Shown here piece by piece: positions 44,399-52,984 of a stretch of DNA of 64,000 nucleotides. A model generated the notes under the pieces. The model worked only from the letters and a program-made list of their open reading frames with translations, made no database searches and had not been told where the DNA came from. Within the stretch, counting starts at the first letter, position 1; each line of letters begins with the position of its first letter. The stretch covers positions 186,001 to 250,000 of the forward strand of contig OZ244794.1 in assembly GCA_965219915.1 (NCBI GenBank), written 5' to 3'. This DNA is from Bin80 sp965219915 (lineage in GTDB: Bacteria > Bacteroidota > Rhodothermia > Rhodothermales > Bin80). A program made the translations under genes and the position numbers.

Positions 44399-45556
44399 AT
44401 GCGCATTGGAATCACTTGTTACCCTGTTTATGGTGGAAGTGGGGTTGTAGCCACCGAATTGGGACGAGCATTGGCAGCTAGAGGTCACGAAATACACTTT
44501 ATTGCCTACTCCCTACCCTTTCGTCTGAACGAAATCACGGAAAACATCTATTTCCATGAGGTGAGTGTCAGGCACTATCCGCTTTTTGATTTTCCACCGT
44601 ATGCGCTGTCTCTGACAAGCAAGATGGTGGATGTTGCTAAGTACGAGGAACTGGATTTGCTTCATGTGCACTATGCGATACCGCACGCAACCAGCGCTGT
44701 TCTTGCACGCGACATACTCAAAAAGCAGTCAATCTCCCTGCCGGTCGTCACGACCCTGCACGGCACCGATATCACGATAGTGGGGCAAGATGCATCTTAT
44801 GCGCCTGTGGTAACTTATTCTATCAATGCGTCGGACGGTGTGACGGCTGTGTCCGATTTCCTACGCCAAGAGACTTATGATGCCTTCGGTGTGGAAGCCC
44901 CCATTAAGGTGATCCCCAACTTCATTGATACAGAACGCTTCAGCCGACAGGATAAAAAGCATTTTAAGAAAGCGATCTGTCCGGCTGATCAAAAAGTCGT
45001 GGTGCATGTATCGAATTTCCGTCGCGTAAAGAATGTCCCCCACGTCATTGAGGTGTTTAACCGGATTCTTCAGGAAGGATTGGCAGTCAGGCTTCTTTTG
45101 GTCGGGGATGGCCCGGACCGATCCAATGCGGAGTTGCGTGCACGTAATTTGGGAATTCAGGATGCTGTGCGGTTTCTCGGAAAACAGGACCCGGTTGCAG
45201 AGATTCTGTCCATTGCCGATCTCTTTTTGCTTACCAGTGGATCTGAATCATTCGGACTCGCTCCGCTCGAAGCCATGGCCTGTGGTGTCCCTGTCGTATG
45301 CAGCGATATTGGTGGTTTACCAGAGCTGATCAAAGGCAGTGAAGCGGGCTATTTATGTCCCGTGGGTGACATAGAGGCCTTCTCCCAGGCCTGCATCAAG
45401 GTGCTTGTGAACGATGAGCTTCACGCACAAATGGCCAAACGAGCCAGAGAACATGCTGTCCGCCACTACAATACCTCCGCAATCGTTTCTCAGTACGAAG
45501 CCTATTACGAAGAAATTGTTCAGCGTAAGGTCAGGAGTTTTTCACTTCCTGAATAG
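44399..45556 (+). CDS. bshA: N-acetyl-alpha-D-glucosaminyl L-malate synthase (bacillithiol)
   Basis: 385 residues from the ATG at 44399 (MRIGITCYPVYGGSGVVATELG), the usual BshA start; the open frame reaches 44354. A GT4-type glycosyltransferase using UDP-GlcNAc and L-malate in the first step of bacillithiol synthesis. Typical segments are FIAYSLPFRLNE, VHYAIPHATSA, TTLHGTDITIVG, and the GT4 donor site SESFGLAPLEAMACGVPVV. Bacillithiol is the low-molecular-weight thiol of Firmicutes and many Bacteroidota. bshB and bshC are not in the window. Confidence 0.94.
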   Translation: MRIGITCYPVYGGSGVVATELGRALAARGHEIHFIAYSLPFRLNEITENIYFHEVSVRHYPLFDFPPYALSLTSKMVDVAKYEELDLLHVHYAIPHATSAVLARDILKKQSISLPVVTTLHGTDITIVGQDASYAPVVTYSINASDGVTAVSDFLRQETYDAFGVEAPIKVIPNFIDTERFSRQDKKHFKKAICPADQKVVVHVSNFRRVKNVPHVIEVFNRILQEGLAVRLLLVGDGPDRSNAELRARNLGIQDAVRFLGKQDPVAEILSIADLFLLTSGSESFGLAPLEAMACGVPVVCSDIGGLPELIKGSEAGYLCPVGDIEAFSQACIKVLVNDELHAQMAKRAREHAVRHYNTSAIVSQYEAYYEEIVQRKVRSFSLPE

Positions 45557-45622
45557 GCACGACTTGGTCAGGCAATACCGTACTCATCGGGAATACTTGA
45601 TTATCGACAAGCAGGTCCAATT

Positions 45623-46126
45623 TTATTGAACCTTTGAGGGGCGGATCCTGTCGTATGTGGCGAAAGTGAATCCTTGATGTGGACGTTCTTTCACGAGCGA
45701 GAATTCGGTCCCGATGAGGTGCTCGTAAGGCGGAAAGAAAGTGTCTCCCTCATAGGGGCGATCAATGAGCGTTAGCTCGAGCCGATCTGCTATGGGAATC
45801 CCCTCTTCATAAACCCTGGCGCCACCGGCAATAAACACCCGATCGGCATATTCGACTTGCTTTAGCGCAGCCTCCAATGACGCAATTGGTTCAATGGATG
45901 GATGGATATTTGCATTGGGGTTGCTTGTCAGTACAAGCATACGCCTGTTCGGCAGCGGCCCACCAAAGTCACGTACGAGCCCCTCACAGGTTAGGCGTCC
46001 CATGATCAACGGGAAACCACTCGTCAGTCGCTTAAAACGCCGCATATCTTCGGGGATATGCCATGGGAGGCGCAGATTGCTACCGATACAGCGATTCTCA
46101 CGTGCCAGTGCGGCAATGACGATCAC
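45623..46126 (-). CDS. folA: Dihydrofolate reductase
   Basis: NADPH-dependent reduction of dihydrofolate; needed to recycle folate after thymidylate synthase. The start VIVIAALARENRCIG at GTG 46126 aligns with the usual DHFR start, giving 167 residues; a TTG at 46153 overlapping the actin gene is the alternative. Motifs: LPWHIPEDMRRFKRLT, PLIMGRLTCEGL, RMLVLTSNP and FIAGGARVYEEG. Last gene of the thyA-amidase-actin-folA run, convergent with bshA. Confidence 0.94.
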   Translation of the reverse strand: MIVIAALARENRCIGSNLRLPWHIPEDMRRFKRLTSGFPLIMGRLTCEGLVRDFGGPLPNRRMLVLTSNPNANIHPSIEPIASLEAALKQVEYADRVFIAGGARVYEEGIPIADRLELTLIDRPYEGDTFFPPYEHLIGTEFSLVKERPHQGFTFATYDRIRPSKVQ

Positions 46127-46137
46127 ACGGGAACGTG

Positions 46138-47163
46138 TTACATGTTCTCCCAATATTCTTCTGGCATGTCTTCCGCCAGACTCAGGGCCCCTTCGGCACC
46201 ACTGAACAGCGGATCTTCAATGGGTGTGATCGTGAAATGCCCATACTCCTCCAGAGCAGCAGAAAGAGCTTCTGCTAAGCCACGGATTTGGCTTCCGCCA
46301 CCTGCTAAATAAATACTGTTCCGGATCCGCTCCTGGAGTATCGGTTCGTACGTACTCAGTAGGTCAATTATTGTCTCTGCGATGCCAGGTATCAACGAAT
46401 CACAGGCCCGGCAAATCTCTTGGGTGATGTCCTGTAGTTGAAATTTACCGGCGATCGGTAGTTTGACCTTAATGGGTTCACTTGCACTGGATACACACGC
46501 GTGCTTCTCCTTCAATTCGCGCACCATAGTCTCACTTATAGGTGTATTGACGAAGCGCTCCGACAGTAGCTCGTAAAGTTGCTGATCTATATGATCCCCC
46601 GCGGAGCGCATTGAGCGCTGATCCTCATCACTCGGCATCGTACCATGCATCACACAGAAATCAATCGTACCTGCGCCAATGTCAACGATACAAGAGTTAT
46701 TGAGAGCGCCGAGTCTATATGCCACCGCGAACGGTTCCGACACCAGCATAAGGGTGTCTGTCCATTCCCCCACAGCATTGCGTATTGCAAGCTTATTGGC
46801 CCGGAGGGCCTCTGCCGGCACACCTACGGCGGCATATATTTTCTGCCCATCCTCCGGTTCTGCCAACGATATCAAATGCCGAATCAGTTCACGAACAGCC
46901 TTTTCATCTCTGGACGTTCCGTCCCTGATTACACCGTGCTCCAACGGGCGAACCAAGTTGACTGAATTCCGATTTTCAATAGCATCCGTTCCAACGAGCA
47001 CATCACGCTTGAGCAACTTGCGTGCGATAAAATCACGGGGCCAGCCGACATAGCTGTGAATCCACTTACGTTTGCCATTGTCAGCGGCAATGGCACTTCG
47101 CGAAGTTCCCAAATCAATTCCGACGCGCAGAATATTGTCGGATGTTTCAGATTGTTGTGACAT
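46138..47163 (-). CDS. MamK/MreB-like actin-family filament protein
   Basis: 341 residues. Actin-fold motifs: phosphate 1 GIDLGTSRSA (residues 15-24), phosphate 2 IVDIGAGTIDF and adenosine-binding LAGGGSQIRGLAEAL. The early VGWPRDFIARKLL, the middle HGTMPSDEDQRSMRSAGDHI and the end ALSLAEDMPEEYW resemble, as I recall them, the magnetosome-aligning MamK rather than MreB. MamK-like proteins exist in bacteria without magnetosomes, so no magnetosome function is implied. It starts 5 bp after the PG amidase gene and precedes folA, so it is cotranscribed with a cell-wall enzyme; a role in envelope positioning is my inference. Confidence 0.85.
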   Translation of the reverse strand: MSQQSETSDNILRVGIDLGTSRSAIAADNGKRKWIHSYVGWPRDFIARKLLKRDVLVGTDAIENRNSVNLVRPLEHGVIRDGTSRDEKAVRELIRHLISLAEPEDGQKIYAAVGVPAEALRANKLAIRNAVGEWTDTLMLVSEPFAVAYRLGALNNSCIVDIGAGTIDFCVMHGTMPSDEDQRSMRSAGDHIDQQLYELLSERFVNTPISETMVRELKEKHACVSSASEPIKVKLPIAGKFQLQDITQEICRACDSLIPGIAETIIDLLSTYEPILQERIRNSIYLAGGGSQIRGLAEALSAALEEYGHFTITPIEDPLFSGAEGALSLAEDMPEEYWENM

Positions 47164-47168
47164 TTAAA

Positions 47169-48167
47169 CTAATCAGCCGTTATTACAGGACTTTCCTCTG
47201 CGGAAAGATACGAGATAATGCCGGATTCAAGCCCGATAGCCAACTGCTCGCGGTAAGCATCCTCCAGCAGGTTTTGTTCTTCTTCGGGCATGGAAATCGC
47301 GGTTATTTCAGCAAGTACTGCCGGCACTTTCGTGTACACGAGCACCATAAATGGCCCAGATCTCGTCCCCCAATCACGAATCCTCGGATTAATTTTGCGC
47401 ATAGTTGACATCATCGCATTCTGAATGTGCGTGGCCAATCGGCGACTGTCTTCATCCCGAACGGCTCGCCCCAGCGACTCAAGACTGTTTCGCCACTGAG
47501 CAACACTATAGCCCGAATTGGAATTCTCCCGTAAAGCCAAGGCTTCCGCGCGATCATCTCCGCGCGGGCTATAGTAGTAAGTCTCAATAAAGGCCAGTGT
47601 ATCAACCGGGACTGAATTTACATGAATTGACACAAATAGGTCTGCCTCGTGATCCCGTGCATCAAGGACCCTTTGCTGCAGGCTCACGCTTACATCCTGC
47701 CGTCGTGTGAGAACCACATTATAGCCTCGAGACTTCAGTCTCCTTGCGAGACGCAAAGCAACATCAAGTGTAACAGTTTTTTCACTCAGGCCAACCGGTC
47801 CAAGGGCACCGGGATCGTGACCTCCATGCCCCGGATCAAGTACGATCGTGTTCACGCCAAGACCATAAACTCGGGACAAGGGTATGTCTGTTGTGCTCTC
47901 GGACGCAACCAGGTCATCCTGGGATGCAAGTATCCGTTGGTCAGGAGATGTTAGTATTTCAACAGAGTTTACCGGTTCAGCTGTGCCGTCTTCTTCTACA
48001 CCGACGACCATCAAGCCAATCACAATGACCAGAAGTGATATTCCCATAGACCACCATACCGTGGTCTTCCTCTGTTTTGAGACAGGAGGCCCAACAAGTT
48101 TTTGATTATCCTCAAAAACACCTTGAAGTAACGCACGACGCTGACTCCCAGGATTACGCGATCTCAT
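47169..48167 (-). CDS. N-acetylmuramoyl-L-alanine amidase, membrane-anchored
   Basis: 332 residues with a single N-terminal membrane helix (MGISLLVIVIGLMVVG) after a basic cytoplasmic stretch. The Amidase_3 domain carries zinc ligands in VLDPGHGGHDPGA, GLSEKTVTLDVALRLA and SIHVNS, and the catalytic Glu in PAVLAEITAIS. It cleaves the amide bond between muramic acid and the stem peptide; AmiC-type enzymes split daughter-cell walls. It is 27 bp after thyA and 5 bp before the MamK-like actin gene. Confidence 0.93.
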   Translation of the reverse strand: MRSRNPGSQRRALLQGVFEDNQKLVGPPVSKQRKTTVWWSMGISLLVIVIGLMVVGVEEDGTAEPVNSVEILTSPDQRILASQDDLVASESTTDIPLSRVYGLGVNTIVLDPGHGGHDPGALGPVGLSEKTVTLDVALRLARRLKSRGYNVVLTRRQDVSVSLQQRVLDARDHEADLFVSIHVNSVPVDTLAFIETYYYSPRGDDRAEALALRENSNSGYSVAQWRNSLESLGRAVRDEDSRRLATHIQNAMMSTMRKINPRIRDWGTRSGPFMVLVYTKVPAVLAEITAISMPEEEQNLLEDAYREQLAIGLESGIISYLSAEESPVITAD

Positions 48168-48194
48168 AGTTAGTCAATTTTTCGCAACGAAGAA

Positions 48195-49088
48195 TTAAAC
48201 AGCCACAGGAGCTTTGATGGCCGGATGACACTTATAGTCCCTTAGTACAAAATCATTATACTCATAATCAAGCAATGATGCCGGCTTTCTTAATATATGC
48301 AAAGTTGGAAGTGGATACGGGGTCCGCGTCAGTTGCTGCCTTACCTGATCAAGATGATTCAAATAAATGTGTGCATCTCCGATGGTGTAGACCAAATCAC
48401 CTGGTTCAAGGCCCGCCTGCTCCGCTATAAGATGGGTTAAGAGCGCGTACTGAGCAATATTGAACGGAGCACCTAGAAAAAGGTCATTTGACCGGATATA
48501 AAGCTGGCAGGACAGCCGGGCATCGACAACAGAAAGCTGGAAGAACATATGACAGGGAGGAAGTGCCATTCGATCTATTTCTCCTGCATTCCATGCGCTT
48601 ACGATATGACGTCGACTCCAAGGTCTTCGCTGCAGAGAGTTCATGACAGATGCAATCTGGTCTACTCCAGAAAATGAACGCCACTGCTTGCCATACACAG
48701 GACCCAAATCCCCCCATTTATCGGCAAACCCTTCTTCGTCGCGGATGCGTTCTTCAAACTCTTTGAGGCGCAATGACCATTCCTCAGAGTCCGACGGCGG
48801 TACCGGGAGCTGATGATGCTCGAGATAATGCTTCAGCGGCCATGCAGTCCAGATTGAGATTCCCTGATCGACGAGCGGTTTGATATTCGTAGAACCAGAC
48901 AGGAACCAGAGCAGTTCGCACGCCAACCCCCGAAACCAAACACGTTTGGTTGTACAAATAGGGAATCCCTCCTGAAGCGGAAATCGCATCTGATATCCAA
49001 AAACACTGACCGTTCCCGTCCCTGTGCGATCACTGCGCTCTCGTCCGTTCGTTATTACATGCTGCAACAAGTCCAAATAGAGATGCAT
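48195..49088 (-). CDS. thyA: Thymidylate synthase
   Basis: 297 residues, methylating dUMP to dTMP with methylene-tetrahydrofolate. C179 in ALPPCHMFFQL is the nucleophile; other motifs are GTVSVFGYQMRF, ELLWFLSGSTN, DLGPVYGKQWR, RRHIVSAWN, RSNDLFLGAPFNIAQYALL and IYLNHLDQV. An insert of about 25 residues near 90-115 (PPSDSEEWSLRLKEFE) is seen in some lineages. First of the thyA-amidase-actin-folA operon; folA, the folate-recycling partner, is three genes on. Confidence 0.96.
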   Translation of the reverse strand: MHLYLDLLQHVITNGRERSDRTGTGTVSVFGYQMRFPLQEGFPICTTKRVWFRGLACELLWFLSGSTNIKPLVDQGISIWTAWPLKHYLEHHQLPVPPSDSEEWSLRLKEFEERIRDEEGFADKWGDLGPVYGKQWRSFSGVDQIASVMNSLQRRPWSRRHIVSAWNAGEIDRMALPPCHMFFQLSVVDARLSCQLYIRSNDLFLGAPFNIAQYALLTHLIAEQAGLEPGDLVYTIGDAHIYLNHLDQVRQQLTRTPYPLPTLHILRKPASLLDYEYNDFVLRDYKCHPAIKAPVAV

Positions 49089-49569
49089 CCGAAGGAGCTA
49101 TTAGGAATAATCAACTTTCATTGATCAATAATGATCTTTCTTGCAGCCTCGAATCCTGTAAGTCGCTAACAATAATCGCGACCAATTTACAACCGGTTGT
49201 ATCAATAATGAAGTTCCATAAAATCCTACTGTAATGTGTCCAGCTAACGAGTGTCCCAGATTATAGTGGACAACAATTAACGTCCCTGGCCTCACCTTGA
49301 CGTCCCCCTTTGACGGTCTTACTAAAAGGAGTTACCGTTCAGCATTTAAACTACTCCAAGCAATTTTGTGAGACAAGAGGACTACAAACCCTGATCAATT
49401 ATTTCACCTGGCGGTTTTCCACGAATGTCGGCCGAACGCCAAAGTTGCGACCTACGAAAAAGTAAGTTTCGGCATTCACCAAGTTGGAAGGCAATAAACA
49501 ATTTTAGTGCGTACCACTGGTCTGAGTGAATAATCTCAATCTAATCATGACATTTTAGTTGTCTGAAGA
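49089..49569. other. Divergent intergenic region with a 14-bp perfect palindrome
   Basis: 481 bp between divergent thyA and a small plus-strand gene. It carries a perfect palindrome at 49188-49201 (listed) and two TTGACG direct repeats near 49297-49316. No coding sequence supported. Confidence 0.55.
49188..49201. promoter_or_regulatory. Candidate operator: TACAACCGGTTGTA
   Basis: Perfect 14-bp palindrome about 100 bp upstream of the thyA ATG in a divergent promoter region, a suitable place for a dimeric transcription factor. I cannot match it to a known regulator. Confidence 0.35.
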
Positions 49570-49830
49570 ATGGATCCCAACCTGCACCAGAAGCAAGGCA
49601 TCACACATCTGGAGAAAGTTCTACAATATGCCCCGATGGTTGCCAACGGCAACGAGGCGGTGGTTCATTTGACTAGAGAAGATTGGTATGTGGTCGCTGA
49701 CACGCTTTTCCAGATGAACACACCGAAAGAGCTTTTACCGAATAGTATCACGGATTTCCGCTTGACAGATGATCATCGGGCTATAGAACTGGACACGGAA
49801 AAGCTACAAATCAGGCTTGAAATGTTCTAA
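49570..49830 (+). CDS. Small hypothetical protein
   Basis: 86 residues, no signal peptide or membrane segment; begins MDPNLHQKQGITHLEKVL and contains NGNEAVVHLTREDWYVVADTL, mixed helix and strand, ending in RLEMF. Not recognised. It lies 111 bp before the Tm-1-like gene on the same strand. Codon use looks like the neighbours, so it is probably a real gene rather than a chance frame. Confidence 0.55.
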   Translation: MDPNLHQKQGITHLEKVLQYAPMVANGNEAVVHLTREDWYVVADTLFQMNTPKELLPNSITDFRLTDDHRAIELDTEKLQIRLEMF

Positions 49831-49941
49831 GCACTGCGTCATAAGGACAGTAGTGAGGAAATTTCACTGTATTCGTGTGATGATACCGCCCAGATACAAT
49901 CATCGTTATCCTGTTAGTAGCTTGATAAGTTTTGGATAGGC

Positions 49942-51180
49942 ATGACAAATTCCGAGCCTGTAAATATCCTGCTTGTTGGCACCTTGGACACTAAAGGGGC
50001 GGAGTATGCTTATGCACGGGATATTATTCAGTCGAGGGGCCTGAATCCTGTCCTGATGGACGTGGGGGTAATGGGGCGGCCGCAATGCGAGCCGGATATT
50101 TCAGCAGGCGAGGTCGCCAGGGCTGGTGGAGAAGATATTTTAGCTCTAAGAGAAAGGGGGAGTCGCAGCTATGCCTTGGATTCGTTGACACGCGGTGCTG
50201 TGAACCTGGCGATGGACATGTCCCCTCAATTGGCAGGCGTTTTGGCGCTCGGTGGTTCTGGAGGAACCGCGGTAGGTACGGCCGTCATGCGGGCACTCCC
50301 AGTGGGACTCCCAAAAGTGATGGTATCCACTCTCGCTTCCGGTGATGTAGCGCCCTATATGGGCGAGAGTGATATCGCCATGATGTACTCCGTCGCGGAT
50401 ATAGCAGGATTGAATCGGATAAGCAGGGTGATCATCAAGAATGCTGCTGATGCACTTTGTGGTATGGCGTCGCATAAATTGCCAGAGCACGTTGATGAGC
50501 GGCCCTTGATTGCGGCGACCATGTTTGGCGTAACCACACCATGTGTCACGCGTTTGCGTGAGCGTCTGGAGAGGTCAGGCTTTGAAGTAGTGGTTTTTCA
50601 TGCGACGGGCAGTGGCGGTCGGGCAATGGAAAAACTTATTGCAGATGGTTTTTTTGAAGGCATTGCAGATGTTACTACCACTGAGTGGTGCGATGAGATA
50701 GTAGGAGGTGTGTTGAGTGCCGGCCCCCAACGACTGGAAGCTGCCATTGCCGCCGGCATACCCCAAGTAGTTTCCTGCGGAGCCCTGGATATGGTTAATT
50801 ATTGGGCCCTAGAGACTGTCCCCGCGGCATTCAAGGAGCGAACGCTGCATCCTCACAATGCTAACGTAACTCTGATGCGGACCAGCCCGGATGAATGTGC
50901 TAAGATTGGAAAGGAAATAGGAACCAGACTCAGCCGCGCGCGGGCTCCGGTGACATTGATGATACCGCTAGGAGGCGTCAGTATGCTGGATACACCAGGA
51001 GAGATTTTTTTCGCGCCCGAATCCAATAAAGCGCTTTTTGCATCAATTCATGCGAACTGTTCCTCCTCTGTGACAGTCAAGGAATATGATCTCCATATCA
51101 ACGACCCCGAGTTTGCAGACGCAATCTCGGACGAACTAATCCACAATCTGCAATGGAAAAAATCGGCAAGTGCACTGTAA
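49942..51180 (+). CDS. Tm-1-like ATP-binding protein (UPF0261 family)
   Basis: 412 residues preceded by a GGATAGG ribosome site. It opens NILLVGTLDTKGAEYAYARDII, has the nucleotide-binding ALGGSGGTAVGTAVM region, then MVSTLASGDV, and the second domain begins ATMFGVTTPCVTRLRERLE, with a Gly-rich FHATGSGGRAMEKL site. The plant homologue Tm-1 binds a viral replicase; in bacteria the family is metabolic and often sits with TIM-barrel and cupin genes. Here a cupin gene follows with a 28-bp overlap, matching that association. The reaction is unknown. Confidence 0.9.
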   Translation: MTNSEPVNILLVGTLDTKGAEYAYARDIIQSRGLNPVLMDVGVMGRPQCEPDISAGEVARAGGEDILALRERGSRSYALDSLTRGAVNLAMDMSPQLAGVLALGGSGGTAVGTAVMRALPVGLPKVMVSTLASGDVAPYMGESDIAMMYSVADIAGLNRISRVIIKNAADALCGMASHKLPEHVDERPLIAATMFGVTTPCVTRLRERLERSGFEVVVFHATGSGGRAMEKLIADGFFEGIADVTTTEWCDEIVGGVLSAGPQRLEAAIAAGIPQVVSCGALDMVNYWALETVPAAFKERTLHPHNANVTLMRTSPDECAKIGKEIGTRLSRARAPVTLMIPLGGVSMLDTPGEIFFAPESNKALFASIHANCSSSVTVKEYDLHINDPEFADAISDELIHNLQWKKSASAL

Positions 51181-51560
51181 CCCAACCTGAAAGCGTCCAG
51201 ACCCTGGCGTTTCCATGGGGAGACATTTGTTTGCTTAGCGAACCGAAGACCTCGGACGCAAATGCGTTGACGTTTGCATCTGTTGAAGTCCAACCGGGTA
51301 CTGGCCATGAGCGACACAATCACCCCAATGCTGACGAAATCATTTATGTGGTGGAAGGGGAGGCCACGCAAATGCTGGATGATCGAAAACCGATCAGAAT
51401 CACCCCGGGGACTTGCATCTTTGTTCCGCGTGGCGTTTTTCATGGAACCGAGAACACGGGAAACTCCGTGCTCAAACTGATTGTCGTCTACGTTCCAGGG
51501 GGAGAGGAGTCTGTGCTGAGGAACCTTCCGGGTGTAACAATGAGGGATCCGGTTGTATGA
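51153..51560 (+). CDS. Cupin-domain protein
   Basis: 135 residues, one conserved-barrel cupin: PGTGHERHNHPNADEIIYVVEGE gives the first motif with two His and a Glu as metal ligands, and PGTCIFVPRGVFHGTEN the second with the third His. It probably binds Fe, Mn or Ni. The ATG lies inside the 3' end of the Tm-1-like gene (28-bp overlap), which indicates coupled expression and a shared pathway; the substrate is unknown. Confidence 0.85.
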   Translation: MEKIGKCTVTQPESVQTLAFPWGDICLLSEPKTSDANALTFASVEVQPGTGHERHNHPNADEIIYVVEGEATQMLDDRKPIRITPGTCIFVPRGVFHGTENTGNSVLKLIVVYVPGGEESVLRNLPGVTMRDPVV

Positions 51561-51987
51561 GCGTGTTGTCCGAAGACAACTCGGGAATGTGTCTGCGAAT
51601 CCGGGAGGGGTTGACGGTTATTCTTCTATTGGAAAATTCTAATTGTTGCTAGACTATCTGGCACCCTTGCCAATATTTAACGTGAACCGAGGCAAGGCGA
51701 GGCTAGACTTGGGGACTTGTATATTCGAGTTGAGATTGCTTTTTCCATCCAGCTTCTTGGGCAATCGCTTGAAAGTGCGTATTCCGACCAGGTGGGCCGC
51801 CTACTCCGAACGCGTTGAGACGGTTTAACGACAAGAGTACAATCTTTTCGTGAAGGGGGGTAATGTTCGCTGAGCAAAATCTCGTTCATTTTGAAACTAT
51901 GCCCCTGCGAAATGACGAACTCGGTCTGGATCCATCCAACCTACCAACTCAGTGTTGGGATTACTGAATGTTCAAGAGGATGTCTTA
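51561..51987. other. Intergenic region, nothing recognised
   Basis: 427 bp between the cupin gene and the end of the convergent GIY-YIG gene. No gene, terminator stem with T-run or repeat seen; short frames lack features. Confidence 0.5.
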
Positions 51988-52866
51988 CTATCCACCAGAC
52001 ATCACTTTTTGTTCAACAATCGCTTTCTTACGGTTGTCTTTCAGGGAATTGCCATTAAGATCTTTCCATTTGGTGGGACCATCAGTGGCCCCACCGCAGC
52101 ATACGGCTGCAGCCGCTGAGGAGGAATCAAAGTGGTGGTCCCTTGAGAAACAATAGCCACCATCTGCCTTTTGTAATATTTCATCGGCGATGAGTTTTTG
52201 ACGTAGATTGAAGTAACCCGGTGTGTGCTTTTTCATGCTTGGCCTTTCTTTTGCACGTGCGATTGATCCCTTTAGAACTCTGAAACCTGTATTCTCTTCA
52301 AGGCCCTTCGCATCGTAACCCTTTCCCTTGAAAAAGTAGTGATTTCGGTCATTGTCGGATAAATCATCAAGCTCAAAAAACGGAACCCCCAAGAGAGGAA
52401 GAAGGGACAGCAACTCACGCAAATAACCCTCTGATACGGCTTTGTCCGCTTCTTTGAAAATGGGTTTTGGCGTAACCTTGTTCAGCAGCTTCGACCGCCC
52501 AGATTTCATTGCAAGCTCCAAGAGGCGAGACTCGAGGTACTTCACTTGTGCTTTGTTCAGTGGTGGTCCTTGCGTGGTGAATATGATGACCTGTTGCCAG
52601 AAGTCCTTCTCGGTGTAATGGAAATCAAGACGATTCCTGACCTGTTCAGACTCACCTACATACAGCACAGGTAACGAGCCTTCATCGTGGCCAATCAATA
52701 TGTACACACCACTGGCAAGAAACTCATCTCGCTCCCTGGCCTGTTTGTATCTACCTCTTGGACATACGATACCGAGACCTATCCAGTTTGACTTCTCAAT
52801 CAAGCGCAATCCTTGTGGATTCCCATCTACCACGAATATTTCAATCTTGAAGCCAAGTTTGTCCAT
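51988..52866 (-). CDS. GIY-YIG nuclease-like protein with C-terminal DUF4357
   Basis: 292 residues from the ATG at 52866. The GIY-YIG core has GVYILIG (GIY part) and LYVGES (YIG part) followed by an Arg/His helix (QVRNRLDFHY) and a Glu in YLESRLLELA, so active-site residues look intact. The C-terminus SSSAAAAVCCGGATDGPTKW plus the following LNG is the DUF4357 pattern, common at the end of restriction-related proteins. The combination is known as a standalone family with unknown substrate. No methylase lies beside it; the window's one DNA methyltransferase is 46 kb away. Confidence 0.82.
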   Translation of the reverse strand: MDKLGFKIEIFVVDGNPQGLRLIEKSNWIGLGIVCPRGRYKQARERDEFLASGVYILIGHDEGSLPVLYVGESEQVRNRLDFHYTEKDFWQQVIIFTTQGPPLNKAQVKYLESRLLELAMKSGRSKLLNKVTPKPIFKEADKAVSEGYLRELLSLLPLLGVPFFELDDLSDNDRNHYFFKGKGYDAKGLEENTGFRVLKGSIARAKERPSMKKHTPGYFNLRQKLIADEILQKADGGYCFSRDHHFDSSSAAAAVCCGGATDGPTKWKDLNGNSLKDNRKKAIVEQKVMSGG

Positions 52867-52984
52867 CAAACTTCCGTTGATCTAAACTGGGGTAAGTTCA
52901 GATATGGGTACGACGGAGGATCATCGCCTCATACGATTTACCGCCCGCTGCACATTTCTTACAGCACGTGAGCCCTATGCCCTC

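Noticed and set aside
46138..47163. Magnetosome gene island
   Set aside because: The actin resembles MamK, but no other mam-type gene is present; neighbours are thymidylate, folate and cell-wall genes.
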